Origin: Cohnella rhizoplanae
GTDB lineage: Bacteria > Bacillota > Bacilli > Paenibacillales > Paenibacillaceae
Direction of reading: 5' to 3'
Length of the DNA stretch: 64,000 bases
Assembly (NCBI RefSeq): GCF_948329515.1
Contig: NZ_CAOJCN010000009.1
Coordinates: forward strand, 124,001-188,000
Positions 38,041 to 47,294 of this stretch are shown piece by piece. Every line of letters begins with the position of its first letter. The first letter of the stretch is position 1. The notes beneath the pieces were generated by a model. That model saw only the letters and a program-made list of their open reading frames with translations, made no database searches and had not been told where the DNA came from. Made by a program: the position numbers and the translations under genes.

Positions 38041-41000
38041 CTATTTCTTCACGAAAAACTTCATCTCGGAGATCGATACCCACTCCGGACTCAGGATCGC
38101 GTCCGTCGATCCGAACACCGCCACCCTAAAGTATCTCGCTTGGATCGACGGGAAGTTGAACGGAATGAAATTGCTGGTGTCGCCGACCGTATCGCCGCCG
38201 TATACGTTCGTCCAGTTCTCGCCGTCGTCCGAGACGGAGAACATGATTCTGCTCGATCTCGTATGACCGTTGTAGAACGCGGCATCGAATCTCTCCAGTT
38301 GAATCGTCTCCCCGAAGTCGAAGTCGATATGGGATCCGATATTTCCCGCCCACCGAGAGGTATTGGACTGAACATTATCGAACATTTTCGGCACGTTTTC
38401 CGGACCGTAGGTCGCGGTAAAGCTCGCGTACATTTTTTCTTTGAGGTCCGCGATTGGGATCGGGGTCACCGGCGCAAGCGGCACTCTCTCCCACTGAAGC
38501 ATTTCAGGCGGCGGCAGAGTCACGATATTGGCCACCAGCGCATCGCTGTCCCACGTCACGTCGTGATCCAGGCTTTCCCCGATAAAGCCGACCGGGATCA
38601 GCAGTTGGTTATCGACCAAGGATGCCGGTTCGTCCATCGTCACGCTTGCTCCGTTCACCGTCGCCGTATCGCTGTCCGCCGTCACCACGATCGTCGTGCC
38701 GTCTTTGGTGGCCGTCACGGTTTGAGCGGCTTCGTTCCACGCCGCGTCCATGCCGAGCGCTTCGAGAACATCCGCAGCCGGCACCATCACGCTGTCGCCC
38801 GCCAGCTGCGGCTCTACATCAAGATCCACGCCTTGTCCGTCGATGCGGACGCGGATCTTTCGCTCCACCGGCTCCGACGGAACCTCATCGGCATACGGAA
38901 GCGCGCTTGCATTCGTCTTTTGCAGCGTATACGTGCCCGGCGTACCCTCGAAGTAGAGCGTATTGCCGTCTTTAACGACTTTATGCTTCGCCGACGCCGA
39001 CTCGCCTGCCTTCGCAGCAGTCCAGTCGCCTTCCGCAAGGTCGGCCACTAGGATCTTATAAGTCTGGCCTGCCTCGCCGTCGAAGGCGATCGTCGCTTCC
39101 TGATCGGTCAGACCGAAGTCCTTGGCGAAAAAGACGACGCGATCGTAGATTCTGGCGCCCGCATAATCATCCGTCTCGGAGTAGTGCACATCCTGCGGCG
39201 CTGGACCGTCTACGGCGTCCATCACCTGCATGACGTTCAGGAACCGCGTCTGGTTCGCAGGCGCTTGGTTCGAGAGCTCGATCCGCCAGTCTCCCGCCTC
39301 GAGGCTCTGGATGTTGGCCGGATTGCCGGGAGCTCTCGGGAAATTAACGCCGTCCACTTCAAATTCGTGTCCGGGACCGCCGATCTTTTCGACCTTCAGA
39401 TCATTCGCCTTAGGCAGCAGCGCATCGGTGACCATCTTGCCTTCATAGCCCCGCTCCGTCACCGTATTCGTGAATCGGCTGCCTTCCCGAACCGGCTCGT
39501 TGATCGTGTGAAGCAGCCATCTCTTCTTGGCGTTCGCGTTCGGCGTGTCGATATTGTCGTACACGATCATCGCCGCCGGATGCTCGTCGTCCTTGAAGTT
39601 CAGGAACGCCATGCTTCTCGTATAATTGTCGGTCCTCGTCTTGCCGTACGCCTCCGAGAGCTCGCCCTTCAGGTACGAGTAATCCGGATACATCTCGTCG
39701 TCGCCGATGGCGTGGGACAAGATCGTTCCTCTCTGGTAGTCCGGATTGGTATTCCATTGCTCGACCGTCCTTGGGATCTCCGTCACGGAGCGTTGGTTCG
39801 ACGGAGAGAACTTTCCCTGATCATTCGCAGAAGCAAGCGGGTCTTCGATCAGCACGACATTGTGCGCGACCGACTGCTTGTTGTAGTTCAGGTCGTGCGG
39901 ATTGCCGTATTCGTCGAAGGATCCGTTCGGGAAGACGCCGTTGTAAATACCGGAGTCGATCGCCAGATAACCCTTGTAGTACATGGAGAATGCGCCGGCG
40001 TCTACATGCTGGTGGTTGGTCTGGGTCCGTTCCCCGATATTCATAACCGCGACGACCGATTTGGAATCCGGTCCCTCATCCCAGCCCGTGCGGGCCACAA
40101 TCGAGCCGTACGGCGCCGGGAAGTACTTGGACAGCGGCGTATCGTAGGTGGACTGCGCGGGTGCTTCCGGATCGAAGAACAACATGTAATACAGTTCGTC
40201 CTGATAAGTGTTCTGCTTCAGGAACTCGTTCTGCGCCCTCGGATTCCGGTATACGCTGCCTGCGATCATGCTGGTAATATTGCCAAGTAGGAATCTGCTC
40301 CACGGCACTTGATAGTAGGTATTGAAGTCGTCGCCTTCCGTCATGATGAAGCCGTCCGGCCGGCGGGTATATACCTGCCTGTCGAGCGCCAGTCCGATCT
40401 TGCTCGTGAGCGGCTCGATGCCGATCGCCTTCCACAGCTGGTTGCCCATCATGATGTACTTGAGCCGATTGTCTCCGTAAGCGGGGCCTTCGAAGGGCAT
40501 CTCCGCGTCGAGCATGACATTGTAGCCTGGCAGGCTCACATTCAAGAGGAAGTCCGCAATGTCGTTGTAATACTCTGGATTCGTATCGTACACCGCGATG
40601 CCCATGGCCAGCTTGAACTGATGGTGCACGTCGCCGTTGGCGTGCCCGGCCAGAATATACTTGTCGTTCTGCTTCATCGGATACGGATACTCGAGACCGG
40701 TCCTAACCCATACGCCCAGCGCCTGGCGGACGGCCGCCCGCTGCCCCTCGTCCATCAGATCGTAGCACCAGTCGTAGACGACGGATTCAAGGAACATCAG
40801 GTTGCCCACTTCTCTGCCGACATCGAAAATGACGCCCTTGTCGGGGTTCAACTGTGTCGTATTCGCCATGTTAACGGCGATCGAGACCGCCTTTTCACCC
40901 GCCGCCTCATCGCCATAGATCAGGTAGAGAAGCGCGTTGGACTTCATGACCTCGACCGTTCTCGGGTCGATGTTGGTATATGCGGTTCCCGTTCTGGGAG

Positions 41001-42249
41001 GGAAGTTGCCGGTCAGTTGTCGTTGGGCCTTGGTGTTGATGCTCGCCCACACACCGTCAAAAGCAGGGTTGCTTAATCTCGCCTTCAGCGCGGGAAGCGT
41101 ATCCTTGTTCACGAGCACGCGCGGGCGCTCCGCCGGCGGGATCGGCAGCGGATTGTACTGACCCGATTGCTTGGGCGCTACAGGGAAGATAATCGGCGCG
41201 GCCGCCTTGAACAGGATGATCGGATTCGCGGTCAGGTCGCCGACCTTCTCGGTCACCTTACCCCCATAGGTCATGGCGAACGTATAGGTGCCCGGCAGCA
41301 GCTCCTTGCTCGCCGTGCCGCCTACCGTCGTGCCGAACGTCCGCCAGCCGGTCGCATAATACGACGCCGCGCCGCCGCTCAGCGGGTAGCCTTGCTCGTT
41401 TTTCAGCTGCACGGTCGCCTTGACCGTCCGGAAGACGATGACCGGATCGGTGCCGATCTGCTGCGCCTTGTCCATCCGGGTGCCTTCGTAGTCCACATGG
41501 AACGTATAGTTGCCCGGCAGCAGCTCCTTGCTCGCTTCGCCGCCCGTTACGCTGCCGAACGTTTTCCAGCCTTCGGAGCCGTAGTAGGACGCCGTGCCTC
41601 CGCTCAGCGGGTTGCCTTGGCTGTCCTTCAGCTGGACCTTGGCTTTCACCGTCTGGAAGACGACGACCGGATCGGCGGCGGTGTTCTGCGCTTTGCTCGT
41701 CCGCGTGCCTTCATAATCCACGTTGTACGTATAAGAGCCTGGTAGCAGCTCCTTGCTGACTTCGCCGTCGGTGATGGTGCCGAACGTCTTCCAGCCGGAA
41801 GCGTAATACGAGACGACACCGCCGCTGAGCGGAGTGCCTTGGCTGTCCTTCAACTGCACCTTGACGTTCACCGTCTGGAACGAGACGAGCGGGTCGGCGC
41901 CCGTGTTCTGCGCTTTTTCCACATACGTCCCTTCGTAAGCGATATGGAACGTGTACGACTTGTCAGGCAGCGCCTTGCTGGCGATGCCCGACGCGTCGGT
42001 CGTACCGAACGTTTTCCAGCCCGCGTCGTAATAGTCGACGGTCGCGCCCGCGAGCGGATTGCCGCCGCTGTCCTTCAATTGGACTTTGACGGTATCCGGA
42101 TCTCCGTATACACTCTCGGACACCGACGTTTGCGGCTCGACCGCCGCCGCCCGCTGCGGCGCTAGCCCAAATAAAAATCCTCCGATCATAGTCAAACATA
42201 ACAGCATGGAAAGCCATTTTTTGTTTGTTCCAGTTAACCAACTGGCCAT
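38041..42249 (-). CDS. hep2: heparinase II/III-like secreted protein, near-copy of hep1
   Basis: From ATG 42249 (1402 aa) the protein has the same order as hep1: signal peptide, four YYxxGWxTFG repeats (~52-355), heparinase II/III domain with [16 protein letters not shown], copper-amine-oxidase-N-like domain and discoidin-like C-terminus. The start follows AAAGGGTGG with the same spacing as in hep1; an in-frame ATG at 42336 lacks a ribosome-binding site and would spoil the signal peptide. Differences from hep1 are scattered substitutions. It probably arose by tandem duplication that carried its promoter element and terminator along. Its role would match hep1, perhaps with shifted specificity. 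Confidence 0.85.
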   Translation of the reverse strand: MASWLTGTNKKWLSMLLCLTMIGGFLFGLAPQRAAAVEPQTSVSESVYGDPDTVKVQLKDSGGNPLAGATVDYYDAGWKTFGTTDASGIASKALPDKSYTFHIAYEGTYVEKAQNTGADPLVSFQTVNVKVQLKDSQGTPLSGGVVSYYASGWKTFGTITDGEVSKELLPGSYTYNVDYEGTRTSKAQNTAADPVVVFQTVKAKVQLKDSQGNPLSGGTASYYGSEGWKTFGSVTGGEASKELLPGNYTFHVDYEGTRMDKAQQIGTDPVIVFRTVKATVQLKNEQGYPLSGGAASYYATGWRTFGTTVGGTASKELLPGTYTFAMTYGGKVTEKVGDLTANPIILFKAAAPIIFPVAPKQSGQYNPLPIPPAERPRVLVNKDTLPALKARLSNPAFDGVWASINTKAQRQLTGNFPPRTGTAYTNIDPRTVEVMKSNALLYLIYGDEAAGEKAVSIAVNMANTTQLNPDKGVIFDVGREVGNLMFLESVVYDWCYDLMDEGQRAAVRQALGVWVRTGLEYPYPMKQNDKYILAGHANGDVHHQFKLAMGIAVYDTNPEYYNDIADFLLNVSLPGYNVMLDAEMPFEGPAYGDNRLKYIMMGNQLWKAIGIEPLTSKIGLALDRQVYTRRPDGFIMTEGDDFNTYYQVPWSRFLLGNITSMIAGSVYRNPRAQNEFLKQNTYQDELYYMLFFDPEAPAQSTYDTPLSKYFPAPYGSIVARTGWDEGPDSKSVVAVMNIGERTQTNHQHVDAGAFSMYYKGYLAIDSGIYNGVFPNGSFDEYGNPHDLNYNKQSVAHNVVLIEDPLASANDQGKFSPSNQRSVTEIPRTVEQWNTNPDYQRGTILSHAIGDDEMYPDYSYLKGELSEAYGKTRTDNYTRSMAFLNFKDDEHPAAMIVYDNIDTPNANAKKRWLLHTINEPVREGSRFTNTVTERGYEGKMVTDALLPKANDLKVEKIGGPGHEFEVDGVNFPRAPGNPANIQSLEAGDWRIELSNQAPANQTRFLNVMQVMDAVDGPAPQDVHYSETDDYAGARIYDRVVFFAKDFGLTDQEATIAFDGEAGQTYKILVADLAEGDWTAAKAGESASAKHKVVKDGNTLYFEGTPGTYTLQKTNASALPYADEVPSEPVERKIRVRIDGQGVDLDVEPQLAGDSVMVPAADVLEALGMDAAWNEAAQTVTATKDGTTIVVTADSDTATVNGASVTMDEPASLVDNQLLIPVGFIGESLDHDVTWDSDALVANIVTLPPPEMLQWERVPLAPVTPIPIADLKEKMYASFTATYGPENVPKMFDNVQSNTSRWAGNIGSHIDFDFGETIQLERFDAAFYNGHTRSSRIMFSVSDDGENWTNVYGGDTVGDTSNFIPFNFPSIQARYFRVAVFGSTDAILSPEWVSISEMKFFVKK

Positions 42250-42299
42250 TTCCTCCACCCTTTCGTGTGTGCCTGACGGCATGTTTAAGGATCGTTTAA

Positions 42300-42363
42300 A
42301 TTTTAGTGGAAACGCTATCAATTGGGTCCCCCTCAATCTTTCGATTTCATGGAGTAAATTAAG
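42300..42363 (-). promoter_or_regulatory. hep2 promoter: 38-bp element, cre-like box, -10
   Basis: The element at 42326-42363 reads on the minus strand CTTAATTTAC at its start and GAAAGATTGAGGGGGAC at its end. The 20-bp gap holds a cre-like box at 42306-42320 (one mismatch), then TAAAAT at 42300-42305. The layout is the same as in hep1. Confidence 0.72.
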
Positions 42364-42432
42364 GAGCGTGGGAGGCAGGAGGGCTGGAGACCGGAGGGCG
42401 GTAGGAGGGCGGGGGACCAGAGGGCGACCGAG
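42364..42432. other. G-rich stretch between hep2 promoter and hairpin elements
   Basis: About 70 bases of the plus strand are almost pyrimidine-poor, with repeated GGAGGGC, AGGAGGGC and GGGGG runs. Four G runs of three or more occur within 42393-42424. It might form a long-loop G-quadruplex; no gene or known element is visible. Confidence 0.4.
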
Positions 42433-42436
42433 CCGG

Positions 42437-42514
42437 GAGTTATGCGACTGTTCCGCACAACTCTCCGTTTACACTGACCAAAAGCCGGAGTTATGCGGCA
42501 GTGTCGCACAACTC
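42437..42514. repeat. 27-nt hairpin elements, copies 2 and 3
   Basis: Copies at 42437-42463 and 42488-42514 share the GAGTTATGCG and CGCACAACTC arms with the copy at 37609-37635. They are separated by 24 bases and sit just before array B. Confidence 0.6.
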
Positions 42515-42544
42515 ACCATTTTCCAGAATCCAGCGCAGCGTTTA

Positions 42545-42793
42545 GTGCTTCTAGTTGAGACTTCCTTCGGTCGAGCGACAGCGCGACAACCTGATTCGTT
42601 TCTAGTTGAGACTTCCTTCGGTCGAGCCACAGCGCGACAATCTGATTCGTTTCTGGTTGAGACTTCTTTCGGTCGAGCGACAGCGCGACAACCCGATTTG
42701 TTTCTAGTTGAGACTTCTTTCGGTCGAGCGACAGCGCGACAACCTGATTCGTTTCTAGTTGAGACTTCTTTCGGTCGAGCGACAGCGCGACAA
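42545..42793 (+). repeat. 51-bp tandem repeat array B (five units)
   Basis: GAGACTTC cores lie at 42557, 42608, 42659, 42710 and 42761, a strict 51-bp period. The core reads GAGACTTCTTTCGGTCGAGC in the later units. The plus frame gives a 17-residue repeat (LVETSFGRATARQPDSF). It ends exactly where the hep3 terminator hairpin begins. Orientation is opposite to arrays A and C. Confidence 0.92.
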
Positions 42794-42821
42794 GAAGCCG
42801 AGCGAACGCCGCTCGGCTTCT
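42793..42821 (-). terminator. Terminator-like hairpin of hep3
   Basis: AGAAGCCGAGCG (42793-42804) pairs with CGCTCGGCTTCT (42810-42821), a 12-bp perfect stem 11 nt past the hep3 stop codon. The following minus-strand bases (TGTCGCGC) are not T-rich, so it may act mainly as a 3'-end stabiliser. Confidence 0.65.
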
Positions 42822-42832
42822 TCTATATCGAT

Positions 42833-45800
42833 TTACTTCTCTACGTAGAACTTCATCTCGGAGAAGGATACGAAGGTCGGATTCGCCGCGGAAGGGGTGA
42901 TCGTACCGAACACGGCGACTCTGAGGTATCTGCAGTTCAGCGACGGCAGGTTGAACGGGATGAAGGCGCCCGCGTCTCCGACCGTATCTCCGCCGTACAC
43001 ATTCGTCCAATTCTCGCCGTCCTGCGAGACGGACAGCATGAACCGGTTCGTACGCGTCTGCGCATAGTTGTGAGGCGCGATGTCGACCCGTTCCAGGTCG
43101 ATCGATGTGCCGAAGTCGAAGACGATTTGCGATCCGCTATCCCCCGACCAGCGAGAAATATTGGCGAAGTCGTCGTCGAACAATTTCCAAATATTCGTCG
43201 GGACGTAAGACGTCCTGAAGCGCTTGTACTTGATCTCCTTCAAGTCCGCCATCGGGATCGGCGTCACAGGCGCAAGCGCGACTTGCTGATATTGCGGCGG
43301 ATTGGCCGGCGCTTTCGACACGATCTCGACGACTTGATCGGGGCTCTTCCACGTCACCGTAAAATTCAGGATGTTCGCGATAAAGGCGGCCGGAATCAGC
43401 ATCTGCTCGTTCGTGCCGGTCGCCGCCGCGGTCATCGTCGCATTTTGACCGTTGATCTTCGCGGTCGTGCTGCCCGTCACGAACTGAACCGTCTTGGTGC
43501 CTTGGGTCGCAGTAGCGGTATTGGTGGTCGAATTCCAGGCGAACGTCATGCCCAATTCCTCAAGAACGCCCTTCGCCGGCACCATCGGGGTTCCGTTGAC
43601 CAGTTGAGGCGATACGGCCAGATTCAGCCCCTGCGCATCGACTCTGACGCGCACCTTGCGCTCCACCGGTACCGACGGAACCTTGGCGGCGAGCGGAAGC
43701 GCGCTGGCATCCGCCTTCTGGAGCGTATACGTGCCCGGCGTCCCCTCGAAGTAGATCGTGTTGCCTTCCTGAACGGCTTGATACTTCGCGGTCGCAGCCG
43801 GGCCTCCCTGCTTCACGACCGTCCAATAGCCGGCCTCGAGGTCGGCAACCAGGATCTTATAGGTCTGGCCCGTTGAGCCATCGAAGGCAATCGTCGCTTG
43901 TTGACCGACGAGGTCGAAGTCCTTAGCGAAAAAGACGACCCGATCCTGAATCCGGGCGCCCGCATAATCGGCCGTCTCGGAATAATGCACGTCCAGCGGC
44001 GCAGGGCCGTCTACCGCATCCATCACCTGCATGACATTCAGAAATTGCGTTTGATTCGCTGCCGTCTCGCTGGAAATCTCGAGCCGCCATTTTCCTGCAT
44101 CGACGGTGGCGATGTCGGACGCATCGGTAGGGACGATCGCCTTGTTCACGCCGTCCACGTCGAATTCGTGTCCGGGACCGCCGACTTTTTCCACTTGCAG
44201 GTCGTCGCTCTTGGGCAGCAGCGTATCCGTCACCAGCTTGCCGTTGTAGCTCCGCTGCGTCACCTCGTTCGTGTACCTGCCGCCTGCGATCACGGGCTCG
44301 CCGACCGTATGGAGCAGCCACTTTTTCTCGGCGTTCGCGTTCGGCGTGTCGATGTTGTCGTATACGATCATCGCGGCAGGATGCTTATCGTCCTTGAGGT
44401 TCAGGAACGCCATGCTTCGCGTATAATGGTCGGTCCTCGTGCCGTAAGCCTCGCCGAGCTCGCCCTTGACGTACGAGTAGTCGGGATGCATCGCGTCGTC
44501 TCCGATGGCGTGCGAGAGGATATCGCCTCTCTGATACTTGGGATCGGTGTTCCATTGCTCGACCGAGCTTGGAATTTGCGTTACAAAGAGCTGATTGGAA
44601 GGCGAGAAGGTCCCTTGCGTCGTCGCAAGCGGATCTTTGATCTGCACGACATTATGGGCCATGGACTGCCTGAAATATTGCTGGCTATGGTCGCTGCCGT
44701 ACTCCAAGGCGGCGTTGGTGACCGGATCTTTGCCTGAATAGATGCCGGAATCGACCGCCAGGTAGCCTTTGTAATACATAGAGAACGCGCCGGCGTCGGT
44801 ATGCTGGTGATTGGTCTGTGTCCGTTCCCCGATATTCATGACCGCGACGACCGCCTTGGAATCCTGTCCTTCGTCCCAGCCGGTCCGGGCCACGATGGAG
44901 CCGTACGGCGCGGGGAAATACCGCGACAGCGGCGTGTCGTAGACGGATTGGGACGCAGCGGCGGGGTTAAAAAACAGCAGATAATAGAAATCGTCCTCGA
45001 TCGTCTGCCTCAAATACTCGTTCTGCGCTCTCGGATTGTTGTAAACGCTGCCTGCGATCAGGCTGGTGAGATTGCCTTGATTAAACCGGTTCCACGCATA
45101 CTGGTAATCCGTGTTGAAGTCGTCGCCCTCCGTCATGATGTAGCCGTCCGAGCGGCGCGTGTACACCCATCTGTCGAGCGCGAGCCCGACCTTGTCCGTG
45201 AGCGGATGGACGCCGATCGCCTTCCACAGCTCGTTGCCCATCATGACGTACCGGATCCGGTTGTCGCCGTAGGCGGGTCCTTCGAAAGCCATCTCCGCGT
45301 CGAACATGACATTGAAGCCGGGCAGCGTCACGTTGAGCAGGAAGTCCGCGATATCGTCGTAGTATTCCGGATTCGTATCGTACAGCGCGATCGCCATGGC
45401 CAGCTTGTATTGATGATGCACGTCGCCGTTGGCGTGTCCGGCGATGATCCTCTTGTCGGCGGGATTGAGCGGATAATTGTACTCCAGTCCGTTCCTGACC
45501 CATGCGTCAAGCGCTTCGCGGACGTCCTCTCTCTCGCCCGCGCTCATCAGGTCGTAGCACCAGTCGTAGACGAGCGATTCGAAAAACATCAGGTTCCCGA
45601 TGACTCTGCCTACGTTGAACACCATCGTGCCGTTCGTTCGATCCGGGTTCCATTGCGCCGTATTCGCCATATTCACGGCCAGATCGACCGCTTTCTCGCC
45701 GGCAGCCTGGTCGTCGAAAATCAAGTAGCGAATGGCATTGGCCTTCATGACCTCCACCGTCTCGGCATCGATGTTGCTGACGGCGGTTCCGGTTCGGGCG

Positions 45801-47062
45801 GGGAAGCTGCCCGTCTTCGAGATTTGCGCCTTCGCGTTTACGCGCGTCCAAGCCGCATTAAACGCCGTGCCCTGCAGCCTCGTCTTCAGCGCAGGCAGCG
45901 TCTGGTCGTTGACGAGCACGCGCGGACGGTCCGCAGGCGGCACCGGGATCGGATCGTACTGCCCCGACTGCTTGGGCGCCACGGCTAAGTTAAACAATGC
46001 TTGCACCTGGAACGGCACGGTTGGATTTGCCGCCAGATCGCTTGTCTGCTGACTGCTCGCGCCGCCGTAATTCATCGCGAACGTGTAGGAGCCGGGCAGC
46101 AGCTGCTTGCTCGCCGTGCCGCCGACCGTCGTACCGAACGTCTGCCAGCTGTTCGCGCCATAATAAGACACGACGCCTCCGCTCAGCGGATAGCCCTGCT
46201 GGTTTTTCAGCTGCACGACTGCCTTCACCGTCTGAAAGACGACGACCGGATCCGTACCGATCTGCTGCGTCTTGTCGCTCTTGGTGCCTTCATAATCCAC
46301 ATGGAACGTATAGGAGCCGGGAAGCAGCTCCTTGCTCGCCTCGCCGCCGGTTACGCTGCCGAAGGACTTCCAGCCTTCGGAGCCGTAATAAGACGCCGTA
46401 GCGTCGCTCAGCGGATTGCCCTGACTATCTTTCAGCTGCACCTTCGCCTTCACCGTCTGAAAGGCGACGACCGGATCGGTACCGGTATTTTGCGCCTTGC
46501 TCGCGCTCGTGCCTTCGTAGCTTACGCTATACGTATAGTTGCCGGGAAGCAGCTCTTTGGCGACTTCGCCGCCGGCGATGCTGCCGAACGGCTTCCAGCC
46601 GCCCGTGCCATAATACGAAGCCGTACCGCCGCTCAGCGGATTCCCCAGACTGTCCTTTAATCGCACCTTGGCGTTTACCGTCTGGAAGGCGACGAGCGGA
46701 TCCGTGCCCGTATGCTGCGTCTTGTCCTGCGCGGTTCCTTCGTATTCGATATGGAACGTATACGACTTGTCCGGCAGCGTCTTGGTGGCGACGCCCGCCG
46801 CGTCGGTCGTGCCGAACGTATGCCAACCGGCATCGTAATAACTGACGGCGGCGCCCGCAAGCGGATCTCCGCCGCTGCTTTTCAGCTCGACGGTGACGGT
46901 ATCGGGATCTGCGAGAAGCTCCTCGTTCCCGGTAACCTCCGTCTCCACCGCTGCCGCCCGCTGCGGCGCCCATCCGAATAATAGCCCTCCTGCCATGGCC
47001 AAACAAAGCATAATCGAGATCCATTTTCTGCTCATTCCGGTCAGTGAACCTATCATTATCAT
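42833..47062 (-). CDS. hep3: heparinase II/III-like secreted protein, older paralog of hep1/hep2
   Basis: ATG 47062 (1409 aa) follows AAAGGGTGAAA; a GTG two codons upstream is less likely. Domain order equals hep1 and hep2: signal peptide (IMLCLAMAGGLLFG...), four YY-motif repeats, heparinase II/III domain with [16 protein letters not shown], copper-amine-oxidase-N-like domain (KVRVRVDAQGLNLAVSPQL) and discoidin-like end (RYLRVAVFGT). It is clearly more diverged from the other two than they are from each other. It lies 232 nt after the lipoprotein gene 47295-48902, beyond that gene's terminator. I saw no copy of the 38-bp element before it, so it may depend on read-through. Confidence 0.85.
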   Translation of the reverse strand: MIMIGSLTGMSRKWISIMLCLAMAGGLLFGWAPQRAAAVETEVTGNEELLADPDTVTVELKSSGGDPLAGAAVSYYDAGWHTFGTTDAAGVATKTLPDKSYTFHIEYEGTAQDKTQHTGTDPLVAFQTVNAKVRLKDSLGNPLSGGTASYYGTGGWKPFGSIAGGEVAKELLPGNYTYSVSYEGTSASKAQNTGTDPVVAFQTVKAKVQLKDSQGNPLSDATASYYGSEGWKSFGSVTGGEASKELLPGSYTFHVDYEGTKSDKTQQIGTDPVVVFQTVKAVVQLKNQQGYPLSGGVVSYYGANSWQTFGTTVGGTASKQLLPGSYTFAMNYGGASSQQTSDLAANPTVPFQVQALFNLAVAPKQSGQYDPIPVPPADRPRVLVNDQTLPALKTRLQGTAFNAAWTRVNAKAQISKTGSFPARTGTAVSNIDAETVEVMKANAIRYLIFDDQAAGEKAVDLAVNMANTAQWNPDRTNGTMVFNVGRVIGNLMFFESLVYDWCYDLMSAGEREDVREALDAWVRNGLEYNYPLNPADKRIIAGHANGDVHHQYKLAMAIALYDTNPEYYDDIADFLLNVTLPGFNVMFDAEMAFEGPAYGDNRIRYVMMGNELWKAIGVHPLTDKVGLALDRWVYTRRSDGYIMTEGDDFNTDYQYAWNRFNQGNLTSLIAGSVYNNPRAQNEYLRQTIEDDFYYLLFFNPAAASQSVYDTPLSRYFPAPYGSIVARTGWDEGQDSKAVVAVMNIGERTQTNHQHTDAGAFSMYYKGYLAVDSGIYSGKDPVTNAALEYGSDHSQQYFRQSMAHNVVQIKDPLATTQGTFSPSNQLFVTQIPSSVEQWNTDPKYQRGDILSHAIGDDAMHPDYSYVKGELGEAYGTRTDHYTRSMAFLNLKDDKHPAAMIVYDNIDTPNANAEKKWLLHTVGEPVIAGGRYTNEVTQRSYNGKLVTDTLLPKSDDLQVEKVGGPGHEFDVDGVNKAIVPTDASDIATVDAGKWRLEISSETAANQTQFLNVMQVMDAVDGPAPLDVHYSETADYAGARIQDRVVFFAKDFDLVGQQATIAFDGSTGQTYKILVADLEAGYWTVVKQGGPAATAKYQAVQEGNTIYFEGTPGTYTLQKADASALPLAAKVPSVPVERKVRVRVDAQGLNLAVSPQLVNGTPMVPAKGVLEELGMTFAWNSTTNTATATQGTKTVQFVTGSTTAKINGQNATMTAAATGTNEQMLIPAAFIANILNFTVTWKSPDQVVEIVSKAPANPPQYQQVALAPVTPIPMADLKEIKYKRFRTSYVPTNIWKLFDDDFANISRWSGDSGSQIVFDFGTSIDLERVDIAPHNYAQTRTNRFMLSVSQDGENWTNVYGGDTVGDAGAFIPFNLPSLNCRYLRVAVFGTITPSAANPTFVSFSEMKFYVEK

Positions 47063-47210
47063 TTTCACCCTTTCTTTGGTGAGCCCGGACGCGCTCGACG
47101 CCCGCTTCGCTCGTTTTCTTGCGCTCGGTTCCCTATCTGCCTCCCGTTTCTTTGTCTTATTCCATTCCTTTCACCTCCTTTCGAAGAGATGGATGAAACC
47201 TATCGGCAAC

Positions 47211-47264
47211 AAAAAAAGCGGGATACTACGGCATCCTGGAGTCTGTGCCGCGGCATCCCGCTTT
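47211..47264 (-). terminator. Terminator or attenuator between the 47295 lipoprotein and hep3
   Basis: AAAGCGGGAT (47215-47224) pairs with ATCCCGCTTT (47255-47264); a smaller GGCATCC/GGCATC-containing loop is inside. On the minus strand the stem ends in seven T residues. It would limit read-through from the lipoprotein gene into hep3. Confidence 0.75.
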
Positions 47265-47294
47265 GTCGTTCATTCTTGCTATTTGCGATGCGGT

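Noticed and set aside
42059..43876. 605-codon plus-strand frame containing array B
   Set aside because: It joins antisense hep2 and hep3 sequence through the repeat array; the open period is a property of the 51-bp unit, and no start signal is present.
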